Shown: positions 1 to 6,522, counted from the stretch's first letter. The stretch: DNA of 16,261 bases from WLND01 sp040398845 (GCA_040398845.1 JBBATH010000024.1:1-16261); one strand, 5' to 3'. Notes: a model not told the origin generated them from the sequence alone. Numbers and translations are program-made.

Positions 1-150
1 GTCATGCTTCGACCCGCATCGTCGGTCACGAATACGCCACGGGCTCCGATGGGCGCTCTTGATGCGAAGTCGGCGCGCTGATGAACTCTTCTCCTCAGTG
101 CCTTCCGCTGGCATCGTGAACACGCTCGAGCCGCCCCGCGCTCACGCCGG
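1..150. other. Window edge, no gene assigned
   Basis: I see no convincing gene here. Two minus-strand frames stay open to the window edge, but neither has a ribosome binding site or a recognisable motif. The stretch may hold the end of a gene lying outside the window. Confidence 0.3.
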
Positions 151-270
151 TCAGCTGCGGTCGCCCCGGTTCCTGATCAATCCGACGATCGACGCGATGA
201 CCGCGCCGATCGTGATGACGATCAGTCCTGCCCAATAGATGACGTAGTCCCCAAGCGAGACTCCCCACAT
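151..270 (-). CDS. Small single-span membrane protein (39 aa)
   Basis: This 39-residue ORF starts with ATG at 268-270, behind a strong GGGGGAG ribosome binding site about 4-5 nt upstream. It reads MWGVSLGDYVIYWAGL, continues as a hydrophobic I/V/A/G-rich helix (roughly residues 8-31) and ends in a basic, polar tail, IRNRGDRS. That layout is a single transmembrane helix with a short positive tail, which would favour a cytoplasmic C-terminus. It lies 75 bp downstream of the 334-residue gene on the same strand, so the two are probably co-transcribed. I do not recognise a family. The good ribosome binding site and clean hydrophobic segment argue that it is translated, perhaps as a small membrane partner of its neighbour. 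Confidence 0.6.
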   Translation of the reverse strand: MWGVSLGDYVIYWAGLIVITIGAVIASIVGLIRNRGDRS

Positions 271-345
271 GCCGCTCCCCCTGCTCCCGTGACTGCCGGC
301 TGCCTCGTGGCTTCCGGATCGCTCATTGACGCCAGCTGGCCGGTG

Positions 346-1350
346 CTACCAGACGCCGTCCGCGACGGCATCGGAATTCGTGCCCTTGAGCGCGATGACC
401 GTGCCGGGGTCGGTCGGAGTGAACGGCGCATCGCCGCCGCCGAGCACCTCACCGACCGTCTTCACCCCGGCGAGGACCTCCGGCGCGGGCAGGTCGGTCG
501 AATCGGCGTCGTAGTAGTCGAACCAGGGCAGCCCCGCTCGGACGTACGCCTCGCGGTCCACGGGGGTCGCAGGCGCCGCCTCGCCGGTGATCACGGTCCA
601 CTGGGCAGCCGAGCACAGGTGGACGAACACCCGCCACGACCTGTCCGGGTCGTACCCGCCCTTCTTGCGCTTGTCGGCGTAGATCTCCTGCCGCATCCGG
701 CCGCCGGCACCCAGACCCATGTCCGGAGCCGCCATGCAAAGCATCTCCATTGCATCGATGGAGACACTGAGGGCGTGGGTCATTCGCTTAAGTTCACGCT
801 GTCGCTGCTGCTCCTCCTGCCAGCGGGCAAGGGCCTTCTCGCCGAGCCCGAGGGCGCGGAGCTGGACCCCGCCGTGCTCCTCGACGCCGGTGACCTGGCC
901 CTCGACGGTCGCGCCGCTGCCCAGGGGAACGGCGACGAACTGGCGGATGAAGCCGTCGCCGGCATTGATGCCGTCGAGCCATGGCTGCTCCGGCAGCGCA
1001 ACGTAGTTCTGCGGATGCTTGGCCAGCCTCTCCGTCCACGGCTCCCCGCTCACCGCGCACACCTTGCCGACGCCGACCTGCAGCGCAGCAGGCTCATCCG
1101 AGTCGAAGTTCAGCCACATCGCCTCCCGCTGGTCGACCGGGAGCATCACCCCGCCGCGGCCGAGCCACGCCGCCGGCGCCGTCGCCGGATAGTCCTCCAC
1201 CCTGCGCAGCGGAAACGACCCAAGGCTAGGCGGGAGCGAGTGGATGCCCTGCTCCGGGATCCGCAACGTCCGCTGGAACGACACCCGGACCGGACCCATC
1301 ACCAGCGCGTCATCATCGACCCGAACAGCCGACACCGATTTGCTCTTCAT
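346..1350 (-). CDS. Conserved actinobacterial protein of unknown function (334 aa)
   Basis: The 334-residue product resembles a family I recall as common in Streptomyces and relatives and never given a function. Landmarks are RTLRIPEQG (residues 28-35), PLPPSLG-like SLPPSLGSFPLRRVEDY (38-54), GGVMLPVDQREAMWLNF (66-82), QVGVGKVCAVSGEPW (91-105), PEQPWLDGI (120-128), FIRQFVAVPLGSG (134-146), then a glutamine/arginine-rich helix (177-190), LGAGGRMRQEIY (213-224), DPDRSWRVFVHL (234-245) and AGLPWFDYYD (272-281). There is no signal peptide or membrane span, so it is probably cytoplasmic. I chose ATG at 1348-1350, which has a G-rich ribosome binding site about 6 nt upstream; an in-frame GTG at 1368 would add six residues but puts that site inside the gene. 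A possible damage-type promoter lies just upstream. The family match is from memory. Confidence 0.8.
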   Translation of the reverse strand: MKSKSVSAVRVDDDALVMGPVRVSFQRTLRIPEQGIHSLPPSLGSFPLRRVEDYPATAPAAWLGRGGVMLPVDQREAMWLNFDSDEPAALQVGVGKVCAVSGEPWTERLAKHPQNYVALPEQPWLDGINAGDGFIRQFVAVPLGSGATVEGQVTGVEEHGGVQLRALGLGEKALARWQEEQQRQRELKRMTHALSVSIDAMEMLCMAAPDMGLGAGGRMRQEIYADKRKKGGYDPDRSWRVFVHLCSAAQWTVITGEAAPATPVDREAYVRAGLPWFDYYDADSTDLPAPEVLAGVKTVGEVLGGGDAPFTPTDPGTVIALKGTNSDAVADGVW

Positions 1351-1398
1351 ATCCAAACCCCCCGTCACTCGCGGCCCGCGCCGCGACTCCCGAAATCG

Positions 1399-1420
1399 AG
1401 CCTACCCCCGGGGGCTGACA
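1399..1420 (-). promoter_or_regulatory. Candidate RecA-NDp/PafBC-type promoter
   Basis: Read on the minus strand the site is TGTCAG, then ten bases (CCCCCGGGGG), then TAGGCT. The mycobacterial RecA-NDp motif, which drives the LexA-independent DNA-damage response through PafBC, has TTGTCAGTGG followed by a TA-type -10 at this spacing. The TGTCAG box and 10-bp spacer match; the bases after TGTCAG do not match TGG. The predicted start of transcription lies about 40 nt upstream of the ATG at 1350. Confidence 0.45.
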
Positions 1421-1476
1421 TCCGGAAGGCACCGAGCCCGTGGCAACAGCCTGATCGAGAAGCGCCCGGACGCGTC

Positions 1477-1648
1477 TTAGGCGCCCACTCCCTGGCACCA
1501 GTCGGCGAGAAGCAGCAGCGTCAGCGCCTGGCCGTCGAGGGTGACGTGCCGCAACCCGATCACGTCCGGATTGTGGTTCGCGGCCTCGGCCCGCCGGCAC
1601 GGGTCGCGCTCGCCGGGCGCACAGGGCGATCGTCACCTTCCGGCGCAT
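1477..1648 (-). pseudogene. Possible small frameshifted gene remnant
   Basis: An ATG at 1646-1648 opens a frame reading MRRKVTIALC. A single-base shift near 1620 moves into a second frame that reads ERDPCRRAEAANHNPDVIG, then LRHVTLDGQALTLLLLADW, and stops at 1477-1479. The second frame has a protein-like composition, including a hydrophobic strand and two cysteines, but no start codon and an in-frame stop just upstream. Removing one base from the GCCCGGC run would give a continuous product of about 56 residues. It could be a decayed gene, a sequencing error, or chance in GC-rich DNA. Apart from this and the promoter at 1399-1420, I see nothing coding between 1351 and 1737. Confidence 0.3.
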
Positions 1649-1737
1649 GGTGTCCCGGCAGTTGCGCAATACTGAGAGGTGTACCGGCGTGGTCCGGAAA
1701 GACTGGCCGCGATGTTCCGTCGCACTGGGAGGCGTTC

Positions 1738-2517
1738 ATGATCCACGCAGGCGCACCCTCGTCTCCGGTGATCCTCCATGTGCCGCACTCGTCGACGACA
1801 ATCCCCGCGGACGTACGACGAGGCATCCTGCTGGACGACACCGCCCTCGATCTCGAACTCCTGCGCATGACGGATGCCCACACGGACACGATCGCAGCCA
1901 CGGCCGCTGCCGACGCAAAGACAACGCCATGGCGATTCGTCAACTACCTCTCCCGGCTCGTCATCGACCCAGAGCGATTCCCGGACGCCCGCGAGGAGAT
2001 GCTGACCGCCGGGATGGGCGCCGTCTACACACAGACCTCCGGCGGCGCGACGCTTCGCGCATCCGACGCTCTCGCCAAGGCAGGGCTGATTGCCCGGTAC
2101 TTCACGCCGTATGCGACGGCACTGGCCCGGCTCGTCGAAGAGCGCATCAACGCCTGTGGCGCCGCGACGATCATCGACATCCACTCGTTCCCGAGCATCG
2201 CCCTGCCCTACGAGCTGCACTCGGATTTGGACCGGCCGGAGATCTGCATCGGCCGGGACGACACCCACACGCCGCAAAGGCTCGTGGAATCGACAGTGGA
2301 GGCCTTCTCCAGATTCGGCAGGGTCGGCATCAACGAGCCGTTCATCGGCACATACGTGCCACTCGCCCACTACGGCACGGATCTGCGCGTCCGATCGATC
2401 ATGCTCGAGGTACGGCGCGACCTTTATATGGACGAGTCGAGCGGTGCGCCCGTCGAGGGTGCCCTGCGTGCGCTCGGCGCGGCACTCGCCCGCCTCATCA
2501 ATTCAGCTACCGCGTAG
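1738..2517 (+). CDS. N-formylglutamate amidohydrolase family protein
   Basis: The 259-residue product carries the marks of the N-formylglutamate amidohydrolase (FGase) family, metal-dependent hydrolases that in histidine catabolism release glutamate and formate from N-formylglutamate. Visible motifs are HVPHSS (residues 14-19), SRLVIDPERF (72-81), DIHSF (147-151), a YELH/CIGRDD region (158-175), FIGTYVPLAHYG (202-213) and EVRRDLY (224-230). The histidines and acids in the first, third and last of these are the expected metal-site and catalytic residues. I start at ATG 1738, with TGGGAGG about 5 nt upstream; the frame is open for hundreds of codons before this, but that part is antisense to the neighbour at 346-1350. 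No hut genes are nearby, so the true substrate may be another N-acylated amino acid. The length is normal for the family. Confidence 0.88.
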   Translation: MIHAGAPSSPVILHVPHSSTTIPADVRRGILLDDTALDLELLRMTDAHTDTIAATAAADAKTTPWRFVNYLSRLVIDPERFPDAREEMLTAGMGAVYTQTSGGATLRASDALAKAGLIARYFTPYATALARLVEERINACGAATIIDIHSFPSIALPYELHSDLDRPEICIGRDDTHTPQRLVESTVEAFSRFGRVGINEPFIGTYVPLAHYGTDLRVRSIMLEVRRDLYMDESSGAPVEGALRALGAALARLINSATA

Positions 2518-2529
2518 ACGCCCAGCCAC

Positions 2530-2551
2530 TGTCAGGGGTGGGGCGTACCTT
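2530..2551 (+). promoter_or_regulatory. Candidate RecA-NDp/PafBC-type promoter
   Basis: The site is TGTCAG, a 10-base spacer beginning GGGTGG, and the -10 TACCTT. This is the same arrangement as the site at 1399-1420 and resembles the RecA-NDp motif of the PafBC damage response. It begins 13 bp after the stop codon of the amidohydrolase gene and implies a leader of roughly 145 nt before the ATG at 2704. Confidence 0.45.
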
Positions 2552-2703
2552 CGGAACAGGTCACGAGAGAACGACGCGAAGCCCCCTGGCTGGTCGTTCC
2601 GGCAACCGCGCGCCCCGTCGCACGGTGCCCCCTGGGGAAGACCCGCTCTGCCAAGGGCTGGCAGGGAAGAGGCGGGCCCACAAGGGCCAGAAACGAGGAC
2701 GCC
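2552..2703 (+). promoter_or_regulatory. Probable 5' leader of the 2704 gene
   Basis: About 150 bp between the candidate promoter and the next gene. Nothing coding is visible. A short hairpin, GGCCC-ACAA-GGGCC, lies near 2675-2690, and the ribosome binding site GAGGA is at 2695-2699. No known riboswitch is recognised. Confidence 0.3.
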
Positions 2704-3663
2704 ATGTCCGCAACAAGCACTCCTGAAACCGCGTCGCTGCTGCCGTGGCTCGCGGGCTTCGGCCCGCAGGACCTGCCTGCGACCCTGCTCGTCGAACCCG
2801 ACACCGAGCCCGGCGAGCCCGTGGAACTGTCGGGCACCAATGCGAGGGGGTGGCTGCCTCGTCCGGCCGTGGCCGTGGAGTCGTCGTGGCTGCGTCAGAT
2901 CACCGTGATGCGATTCGGGCAGCAGCATCTGCTGCGTCTTCAGGCCAGCCTCGAAGAGCCCGTCTTCGCGGGCGTCCAAGGCGATCAATACGGACAGCGA
3001 CCCGAGATGCGGTGGCCCCTGTCCGGCGAACTCCTCATCATCGGGGCGGTACGCGGACCGACCGCGACCTTCGACCAGGAGGCCCTCTACAGCCGAGACG
3101 AATTGACGCGCCAACTCACGGCGTACGGGATGCAGGCACTCCCCGCGACCACGTTGGACAGGCGCCACCAGTGGACCGAGCCCTCGGTGATCGCACTGCC
3201 CGGCGCGCTGCAGGAGCACCGCGATTCGGACTGGCAGCTGATGGCTCTGGACATCAGCAGGCGGCTCGGCATCCACACCGTGGTGCGGGTCACGGAAGGC
3301 GGGTGGGAGGTGCTGACCCTCGGCGATACACCGTCACGAGAATTCGACATCGTCGCCTCCGCCGCGTGTTCCCTCACTCGCGACGACGAACGTCGCTGCC
3401 CCATGCAGTTGGCCCCCGAGCGCGGCGAATACTGCCGCATGCGCGGAGGCCCCTGGACCTCCGCGTCCATCGCCGCGGCCGCCGGATGGCGCGACCAACG
3501 GAACCGACTCGTCGCCGCCATTGGCTGCGACACCTGCGAAGGAACCCGCCACCAGTTCCAAGGCAAGATCCACAGCAGCGGCGGACCGATCACCATCGTC
3601 AATAGCCCCACACCCACCAGATGGCTCACCCCCGACGGGCGCCGTCTTGACACCAAGGGATGA
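2704..3663 (+). CDS. Hypothetical protein with C-terminal cysteines (319 aa)
   Basis: I do not recognise this 319-residue protein. The start at ATG 2704 is supported by GAGGA four bases upstream. The sequence is soluble-looking, acidic at the N-terminus (about residues 31-41) and without a signal peptide or membrane span. The C-terminal third holds four cysteines that could bind a metal: C232 (RRCPMQL), C244 (GEYCRMR) and a C-x2-C pair at 275/278 (GCDTCEG), followed by an H-rich stretch TRHQFQGKIH (281-290). It stands alone: 186 bp from the gene upstream, with its own candidate damage-type promoter, and followed by about 400 bp without a gene. A role in stress or DNA damage is inference from the promoter only. 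Confidence 0.7.
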   Translation: MSATSTPETASLLPWLAGFGPQDLPATLLVEPDTEPGEPVELSGTNARGWLPRPAVAVESSWLRQITVMRFGQQHLLRLQASLEEPVFAGVQGDQYGQRPEMRWPLSGELLIIGAVRGPTATFDQEALYSRDELTRQLTAYGMQALPATTLDRRHQWTEPSVIALPGALQEHRDSDWQLMALDISRRLGIHTVVRVTEGGWEVLTLGDTPSREFDIVASAACSLTRDDERRCPMQLAPERGEYCRMRGGPWTSASIAAAAGWRDQRNRLVAAIGCDTCEGTRHQFQGKIHSSGGPITIVNSPTPTRWLTPDGRRLDTKG

Positions 3664-4077
3664 CCCGACGATCACGTCCCTTCGCTGCGTGGCCCCCAGT
3701 CAACACGCGAGGGGACGTGGGCCCACTTCGGTGATGAGCCTGGCTCGGTTGCCGGGGAAGGCCAGCGTTGACAGCATCTGCCACCCCTCCATCGCAGGGG
3801 ACGACGGTGCGTGGCATCGGGGGGATACGTCCGCACCGACGTCTCGGCCAGCCTAGGGCGAAAGCAGCGTTTGTCCGCATGTGTTCTGCTAGATACTGGA
3901 GCACGAATCGCGAACTGGCCCAAACCCGTGGGTGCAGTCGACGGAATGGCGGCCCAGCCTGCCGGGAGTGCAATGCACCGCTTGGACGCTGGCGCTCCTG
4001 GTCTCTGCGAACCATCAGCCAATGTCCCTCGACGCCTGCAGCGCTTGTGAACTTCTCAAGAAACGGAGTCACCAGAT
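3664..4077. other. Gene-poor stretch of lower GC
   Basis: No gene is supported. Plus-strand frames at 3768-4077 and 3811-4050 and minus-strand frames at 3626-4072 are open, but they overlap one another, lack ribosome binding sites and have codon third positions near 50% GC. One plus-strand frame includes PACRECNAPLGRWRSW at about 3949-3996, faintly zinc-finger-like, so a decayed gene cannot be excluded. A perfect GTGGGCCCAC palindrome lies at 3718-3727, about 55 bp after the preceding gene, and could be part of a terminator. Confidence 0.35.
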
Positions 4078-4512
4078 ATGGATGGATACGACCCTCACGA
4101 CCTCAGCCGCTTCGAACAGGAGGAGACAAACCAGTATCAGACGGCGCTCTCAGAGATCCGCGGCGGCCGCAAGCGGTCTCACTGGATATGGTTCATCTTC
4201 CCGCAGTTCGACGGGCTTGGGTTCAGCGCCACGTCACGCTGGTACGCCATCAAGAGCATCGCCGAGGCCGAGGCATACCTCCAGCATCCGGTTCTCGGAC
4301 CACGACTGGTGGAATGCTGCCAGGCAGCGATCGACGTAAATGGTCTCTCCGCCTTCGAGATTTTCGGGGCACCGGATGACATGAAGCTTCGCTCGTGCGC
4401 AACGCTTTTCTCGCACGTGTCGGCGCGAGGATCCGTGTTCGAGACCCTGCTCAACACGTTCTTCGACGGCGAGCCGGACCAGGCGACACTTAAACTCATT
4501 GACGCACCTTGA
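4078..4512 (+). CDS. DUF1810 family protein
   Basis: The 144-residue product matches the DUF1810 family (found widely in bacteria, function not established) along its full length. Diagnostic features are DPHDLSRFEQ at the N-terminus (residues 5-14), GRKRSHWIWFIFPQFDGLG (30-48), the SRWYAIKSIAEAEAYLQHP segment (53-71), LGPRLVEC (73-80), IFGAPDDMKLRSCATLF (95-111), and FFDGEPDQATLKLI near the end. The start is ATG 4078, with GGAG at 4065-4068. It is a small cytoplasmic protein with no membrane segment. It is flanked on both sides by more than 400 bp of gene-poor sequence and has no operon partner, as expected for a mobile single gene. Its molecular role is unknown, so no function is assigned. 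Confidence 0.88.
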   Translation: MDGYDPHDLSRFEQEETNQYQTALSEIRGGRKRSHWIWFIFPQFDGLGFSATSRWYAIKSIAEAEAYLQHPVLGPRLVECCQAAIDVNGLSAFEIFGAPDDMKLRSCATLFSHVSARGSVFETLLNTFFDGEPDQATLKLIDAP

Positions 4513-4789
4513 CGCGGCACACCCCTACTGGCAGGACGTAGGCGTCTTTGACGCGGCGATGACGGTCCAGGGGCCAGTGAAGTCCGGGCACGGAGCATCC
4601 GCATCCGCCACGCCAGAGCCACCGCATCCAACAAGGAGTACCAACGTGCACGCCATCCGGGACCTTTCTTCCTCTCTGAGGAAATGACGATCTCCATGTG
4701 AACGACGTATGCGGGCCACAGCGTTTCGTCACCACCCCGTCTTCGCATTCACACGGAAAATCATGCAAGGAGTCGTCTTTTTGGTGATT
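4513..4789. other. Gene-poor stretch after DUF1810
   Basis: No sizeable gene is supported. A plus-strand micro-ORF at 4646-4687 (VHAIRDLSSSLRK) has a good AAGGAG site seven bases upstream and contains the small hairpin TTCCTC-TCT-GAGGAA (4669-4683). On the minus strand a TTG-started frame at 4496-4768 begins HDFPCECEDGVVTKRCGPH but lacks a ribosome binding site. It sits where a gene would be expected after the repeat copy at 4790-4945. Confidence 0.3.
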
Positions 4790-4945
4790 GAATGCTGCCC
4801 TTCACGTTTCCCCGAGGGACGTGCCCGGAGCTGATCTGCTCAGACCAACATGGGCGGTTGCCGCGGTGGGTGTCAGCAACCTGCGGATTGTCCCTTGGAT
4901 CCGTGATTCGTGGTGCTGTTCCTTTTTCTTCAAAGCCGCTCTCGG
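4790..4945 (-). repeat. Direct repeat copy 1, possible structured leader
   Basis: This stretch is an imperfect direct copy of 5694-5850. Over the best block (4829-4887 against 5733-5791) I count about 47 of 59 identical bases; weaker similarity extends to GAAGGGCA at one end and TTCCT/TTCTTC at the other. On the minus strand it keeps a GGC-AACC-GCC apical hairpin, a stem before the GAAGGG box (CACGT/ACGTG) and the GAAGGG box itself, but the position matching the start codon of copy 2 is not ATG. The outer stem seen in copy 2 is weakened here. It ends about 20 bp before the stop codon of the 242-residue gene. Confidence 0.6.
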
Positions 4946-4964
4946 GCTCGCGAGATTATGTGGC

Positions 4965-5693
4965 CTATGCGCGGCCTGGGCGGTGTCCGGTAGCTTTCAC
5001 GAACTCGGCTTCCGTGAAATCGTGGTTGAGGGTGCCGAGAACCATGACTCCGCAGCTGCGGACGACGCATCCCCCTTCCGGCTGCTGTTCGTGCCACGCG
5101 TATGCGTGCCGTCCGACTCGGCGATCGGCGGCGATGTTGGCGAGCCGATTGGAGTGGCGTCGCCCGTTGAAGGCGATCAGGCCAATCTGGGGGAAACATC
5201 GATCGTGGTGCCGCATGCGTCGTTCGAGATCTGTCACCGCCTGTTGGTTCATCTCAAGGGCGGCCTCGATGTCTTGGTCGATCGACGTCAAGACCGGGAC
5301 CCCGTCCCGACGTAGGACATGCAACGTCCGGTAGGTGAGCACTTCTAGGGCCTCGAGGTATTCGCGCAATCGCTCGCCAGCCAGAACCTCGGCTTTCGTA
5401 GGTTCGATGGGATCGTGGTGTTGGGCGGCACAAGCGCGGTCCCGTTCAAGACGACAGGTGTGCTGCTCGAACCATCGCGCGTATTCAGCCTTGGAGTATC
5501 GGCGCATCCCACTCGACGTCGTAATGGTCATGTCCTCCATGCGGATCGAGCCGGCGAGGTGGAGGGTTGCGTCACTGACTGCGTTCTGCCGCTCGTGCCT
5601 CCACTGGCCAGTCCAATTGCATGTCGAACACCTTGCGATGAAGTTGCCTGCGTCGTAGTAGGCACTTACTTGGTGGTGGTTGCTGGCGCTCAT
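4965..5693 (-). CDS. Orphan protein with putative zinc knuckle (242 aa)
   Basis: I do not recognise this 242-residue protein. The N-terminal region reads FIARCSTCNWTGQWRHE (residues 18-34) with a later ALHL-type histidine (H45), a C-x2-C...H pattern that could bind zinc. A middle region (about 95-165) is predicted helical by eye, with EVLAGERLREYLEALEVLTY and a second acidic helix near 140-160. The C-terminal part is rich in H and R and has scattered cysteines (C166, C209, C214). The likely start is ATG 5691-5693 with AGAAGGG six bases upstream. An in-frame ATG at 5805-5807, with AGGA ten bases before it, would add 38 residues resembling a signal-like peptide, but copy 1 of the flanking repeat does not keep that frame. 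The gene is enclosed by two direct repeats. Confidence 0.65.
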   Translation of the reverse strand: MSASNHHQVSAYYDAGNFIARCSTCNWTGQWRHERQNAVSDATLHLAGSIRMEDMTITTSSGMRRYSKAEYARWFEQHTCRLERDRACAAQHHDPIEPTKAEVLAGERLREYLEALEVLTYRTLHVLRRDGVPVLTSIDQDIEAALEMNQQAVTDLERRMRHHDRCFPQIGLIAFNGRRHSNRLANIAADRRVGRHAYAWHEQQPEGGCVVRSCGVMVLGTLNHDFTEAEFVKATGHRPGRA

Positions 5694-5850
5694 GTGTTGC
5701 CCTTCTTGCTCTTCCCCAAGCAACACGCCTAGGGCGGATCTCCTCAGACCACCGTGGGCAAGTGCCGCGGTTGGTGCCAGCAAGCTGAGGCTTAACGCTG
5801 ACGTCATGATCGGTAGTTCCTGCTTCTTCGTTGCAATCCCGAGAGACCTG
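5694..5850 (-). repeat. Direct repeat copy 2, probable structured 5' leader
   Basis: This is the leader of the 242-residue gene and the better preserved partner of 4790-4945. On the minus strand it can form an outer stem CCTCAG/CTGAGG (5785-5790 with 5742-5747), an inner stem ACCA-CCG/CGGTGGT with one bulge, an apical GGC-ACTT-GCC, then CGCC-CTA-GGCG, then a hairpin TTGCTT/GAGCAA, ending in GAAGGG and the ATG. A second, competing pairing GTGTTGC/GCAACAC (5720-5726 with 5694-5700) would enclose the ribosome binding site. This is suggestive of cis-regulation but matches no riboswitch class I know. Confidence 0.5.
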
Positions 5851-5981
5851 TCTCTTCCCCTTACGGGGCAGATCTTCCTATGGGAGCACCGTGCGACGGA
5901 TCGCGGTTGCCTGCAGCAAGCTTGAGGCCTTGACGCTGCATTCTTTATATTCACAAAAAATAGCACCCCACGTGGCCAGCC

Positions 5982-6116
5982 TTACGCAGGAATGCCCGCG
6001 TAACGGTGACCATTGTTGGGGATGGAAACCGTGCTGTCGATGAATTCTCGTTCCGAGGTCACCACGTAATGCGCCAATTCGTCCGTGGAGACGGCGAAGC
6101 GGGCCAAGGCACGCAT
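5982..6116 (-). CDS. Possible small ORF (44 aa)
   Basis: A 44-codon frame from ATG 6114-6116 to TAA 5982-5984 includes LAHYVVTSEREFIDSTVSIP and ends NNGHRYAGIPA. The composition is protein-like and the frame extends a further 17 codons upstream to a TAG, but there is no spaced ribosome binding site (AAGG directly abuts the ATG). It may be the tail of a decayed gene rather than a whole one. A plus-strand frame at 6085-6285 overlaps it and is not supported either. Confidence 0.25.
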   Translation of the reverse strand: MRALARFAVSTDELAHYVVTSEREFIDSTVSIPNNGHRYAGIPA

Positions 6117-6150
6117 CCTTGATGAGGTCGTGGGGGTGACGGGGTGGCGG

Positions 6151-6264
6151 TCAGAAGTTTGCTACGTAGGCCAGGAAATCGTCCTGGTCGCGTTCACCCC
6201 GAGGCAGATGATCACCAGCGAGTTTATGAAGATCCCTTACAGTCCTGAAGTGAGCGGTCGTCAT
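6151..6264 (-). CDS. Possible small ORF (37 aa)
   Basis: A 37-codon frame opens with ATG 6262-6264 behind ACAGGAG five bases upstream, a good ribosome binding site. It reads MTTAHFRTVRDLHKLAGDHL and ends in an acidic stretch DQDDFLAYVANF before TGA. It is charged and probably helical, with no membrane segment. It lies 29 bp after the stop of the 57-residue ORF. I do not recognise it; it could be a small regulator or antitoxin-like peptide, or a fragment. Confidence 0.4.
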   Translation of the reverse strand: MTTAHFRTVRDLHKLAGDHLPRGERDQDDFLAYVANF

Positions 6265-6293
6265 CGCGCTCCTGTCTCAGTCTGAATCGGCCA

Positions 6294-6467
6294 CTAACCG
6301 CGCTGGGTCCACACGGCACCGATGGCGAGGCTAGCCTCCCGCGCATCATTCACCGCGTCGGCGCGGCTGACGAGTGATGACGACCCCCCACACTTGTGCA
6401 AACCAAAAGCCGGGTGATCGGTGGGTAAAACAGCTCGCAAGGCTTGGGCTTCTTCAACTTGGACCAT
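6294..6467 (-). CDS. Possible small ORF (57 aa), partly echoing the 8305 gene
   Basis: A 57-codon frame from ATG 6465-6467 to TAG 6294-6296 starts MVQVEEAQALRAVLPTDHPA and contains SRADAVNDAREASLAIGAV. It lacks a clear ribosome binding site. The bases encoding the second half (6321-6366) resemble two stretches of the repeat-protein gene at 8305-9189, in a different frame for the part nearest the stop, so this ORF may be built on a decayed duplicate of that gene. It begins 56 bp after the hipA stop codon, on the same strand. Confidence 0.3.
   Translation of the reverse strand: MVQVEEAQALRAVLPTDHPAFGLHKCGGSSSLVSRADAVNDAREASLAIGAVWTQRG
6321..6343. repeat. Direct repeat, left copy bracketing hipBA
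   Basis: A 23-bp stretch (GATGGCG, A, GGCTAGCCTCCCGCG) matches 8295-8317 with a single mismatch (A for T at the eighth base). The two copies lie about 1.97 kb apart in the same orientation, and hipBA is between them. The bases just inside (CATCATTCACCGCGT) also resemble an internal part of the 8305-9189 gene near 8442-8456. Confidence 0.6.
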
Positions 6468-6522
6468 TCGGCGTTGAGCGCTGGTCTGGGTAGAGCCCGT
6501 CGGATAGGTGAGGACTCAGACG

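Noticed and set aside
289..1737. Long plus-strand open frame running into the amidohydrolase gene
   Set aside because: It is antisense to the conserved 334-residue gene, arginine/leucine-rich as expected for GC-rich shadows, and the family homology and ribosome binding site begin only at 1738.
5694..5807. Signal-like N-terminal extension of the 242-residue protein starting at ATG 5807
   Set aside because: The partner repeat at 4790-4945 has a 4-base length difference and no ATG, so the reading frame is not conserved; an RNA leader explains the stretch better.
4790..5850. Integron attC sites or IS ends as the explanation for the paired repeats
   Set aside because: The copies are direct, not inverted, and carry no GTTRRRY core and no transposase lies between them.
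6085..6285. 66-codon plus-strand frame with GTG start
   Set aside because: No ribosome binding site; it is antisense to two minus-strand small ORFs, one of which has a much better translation signal.
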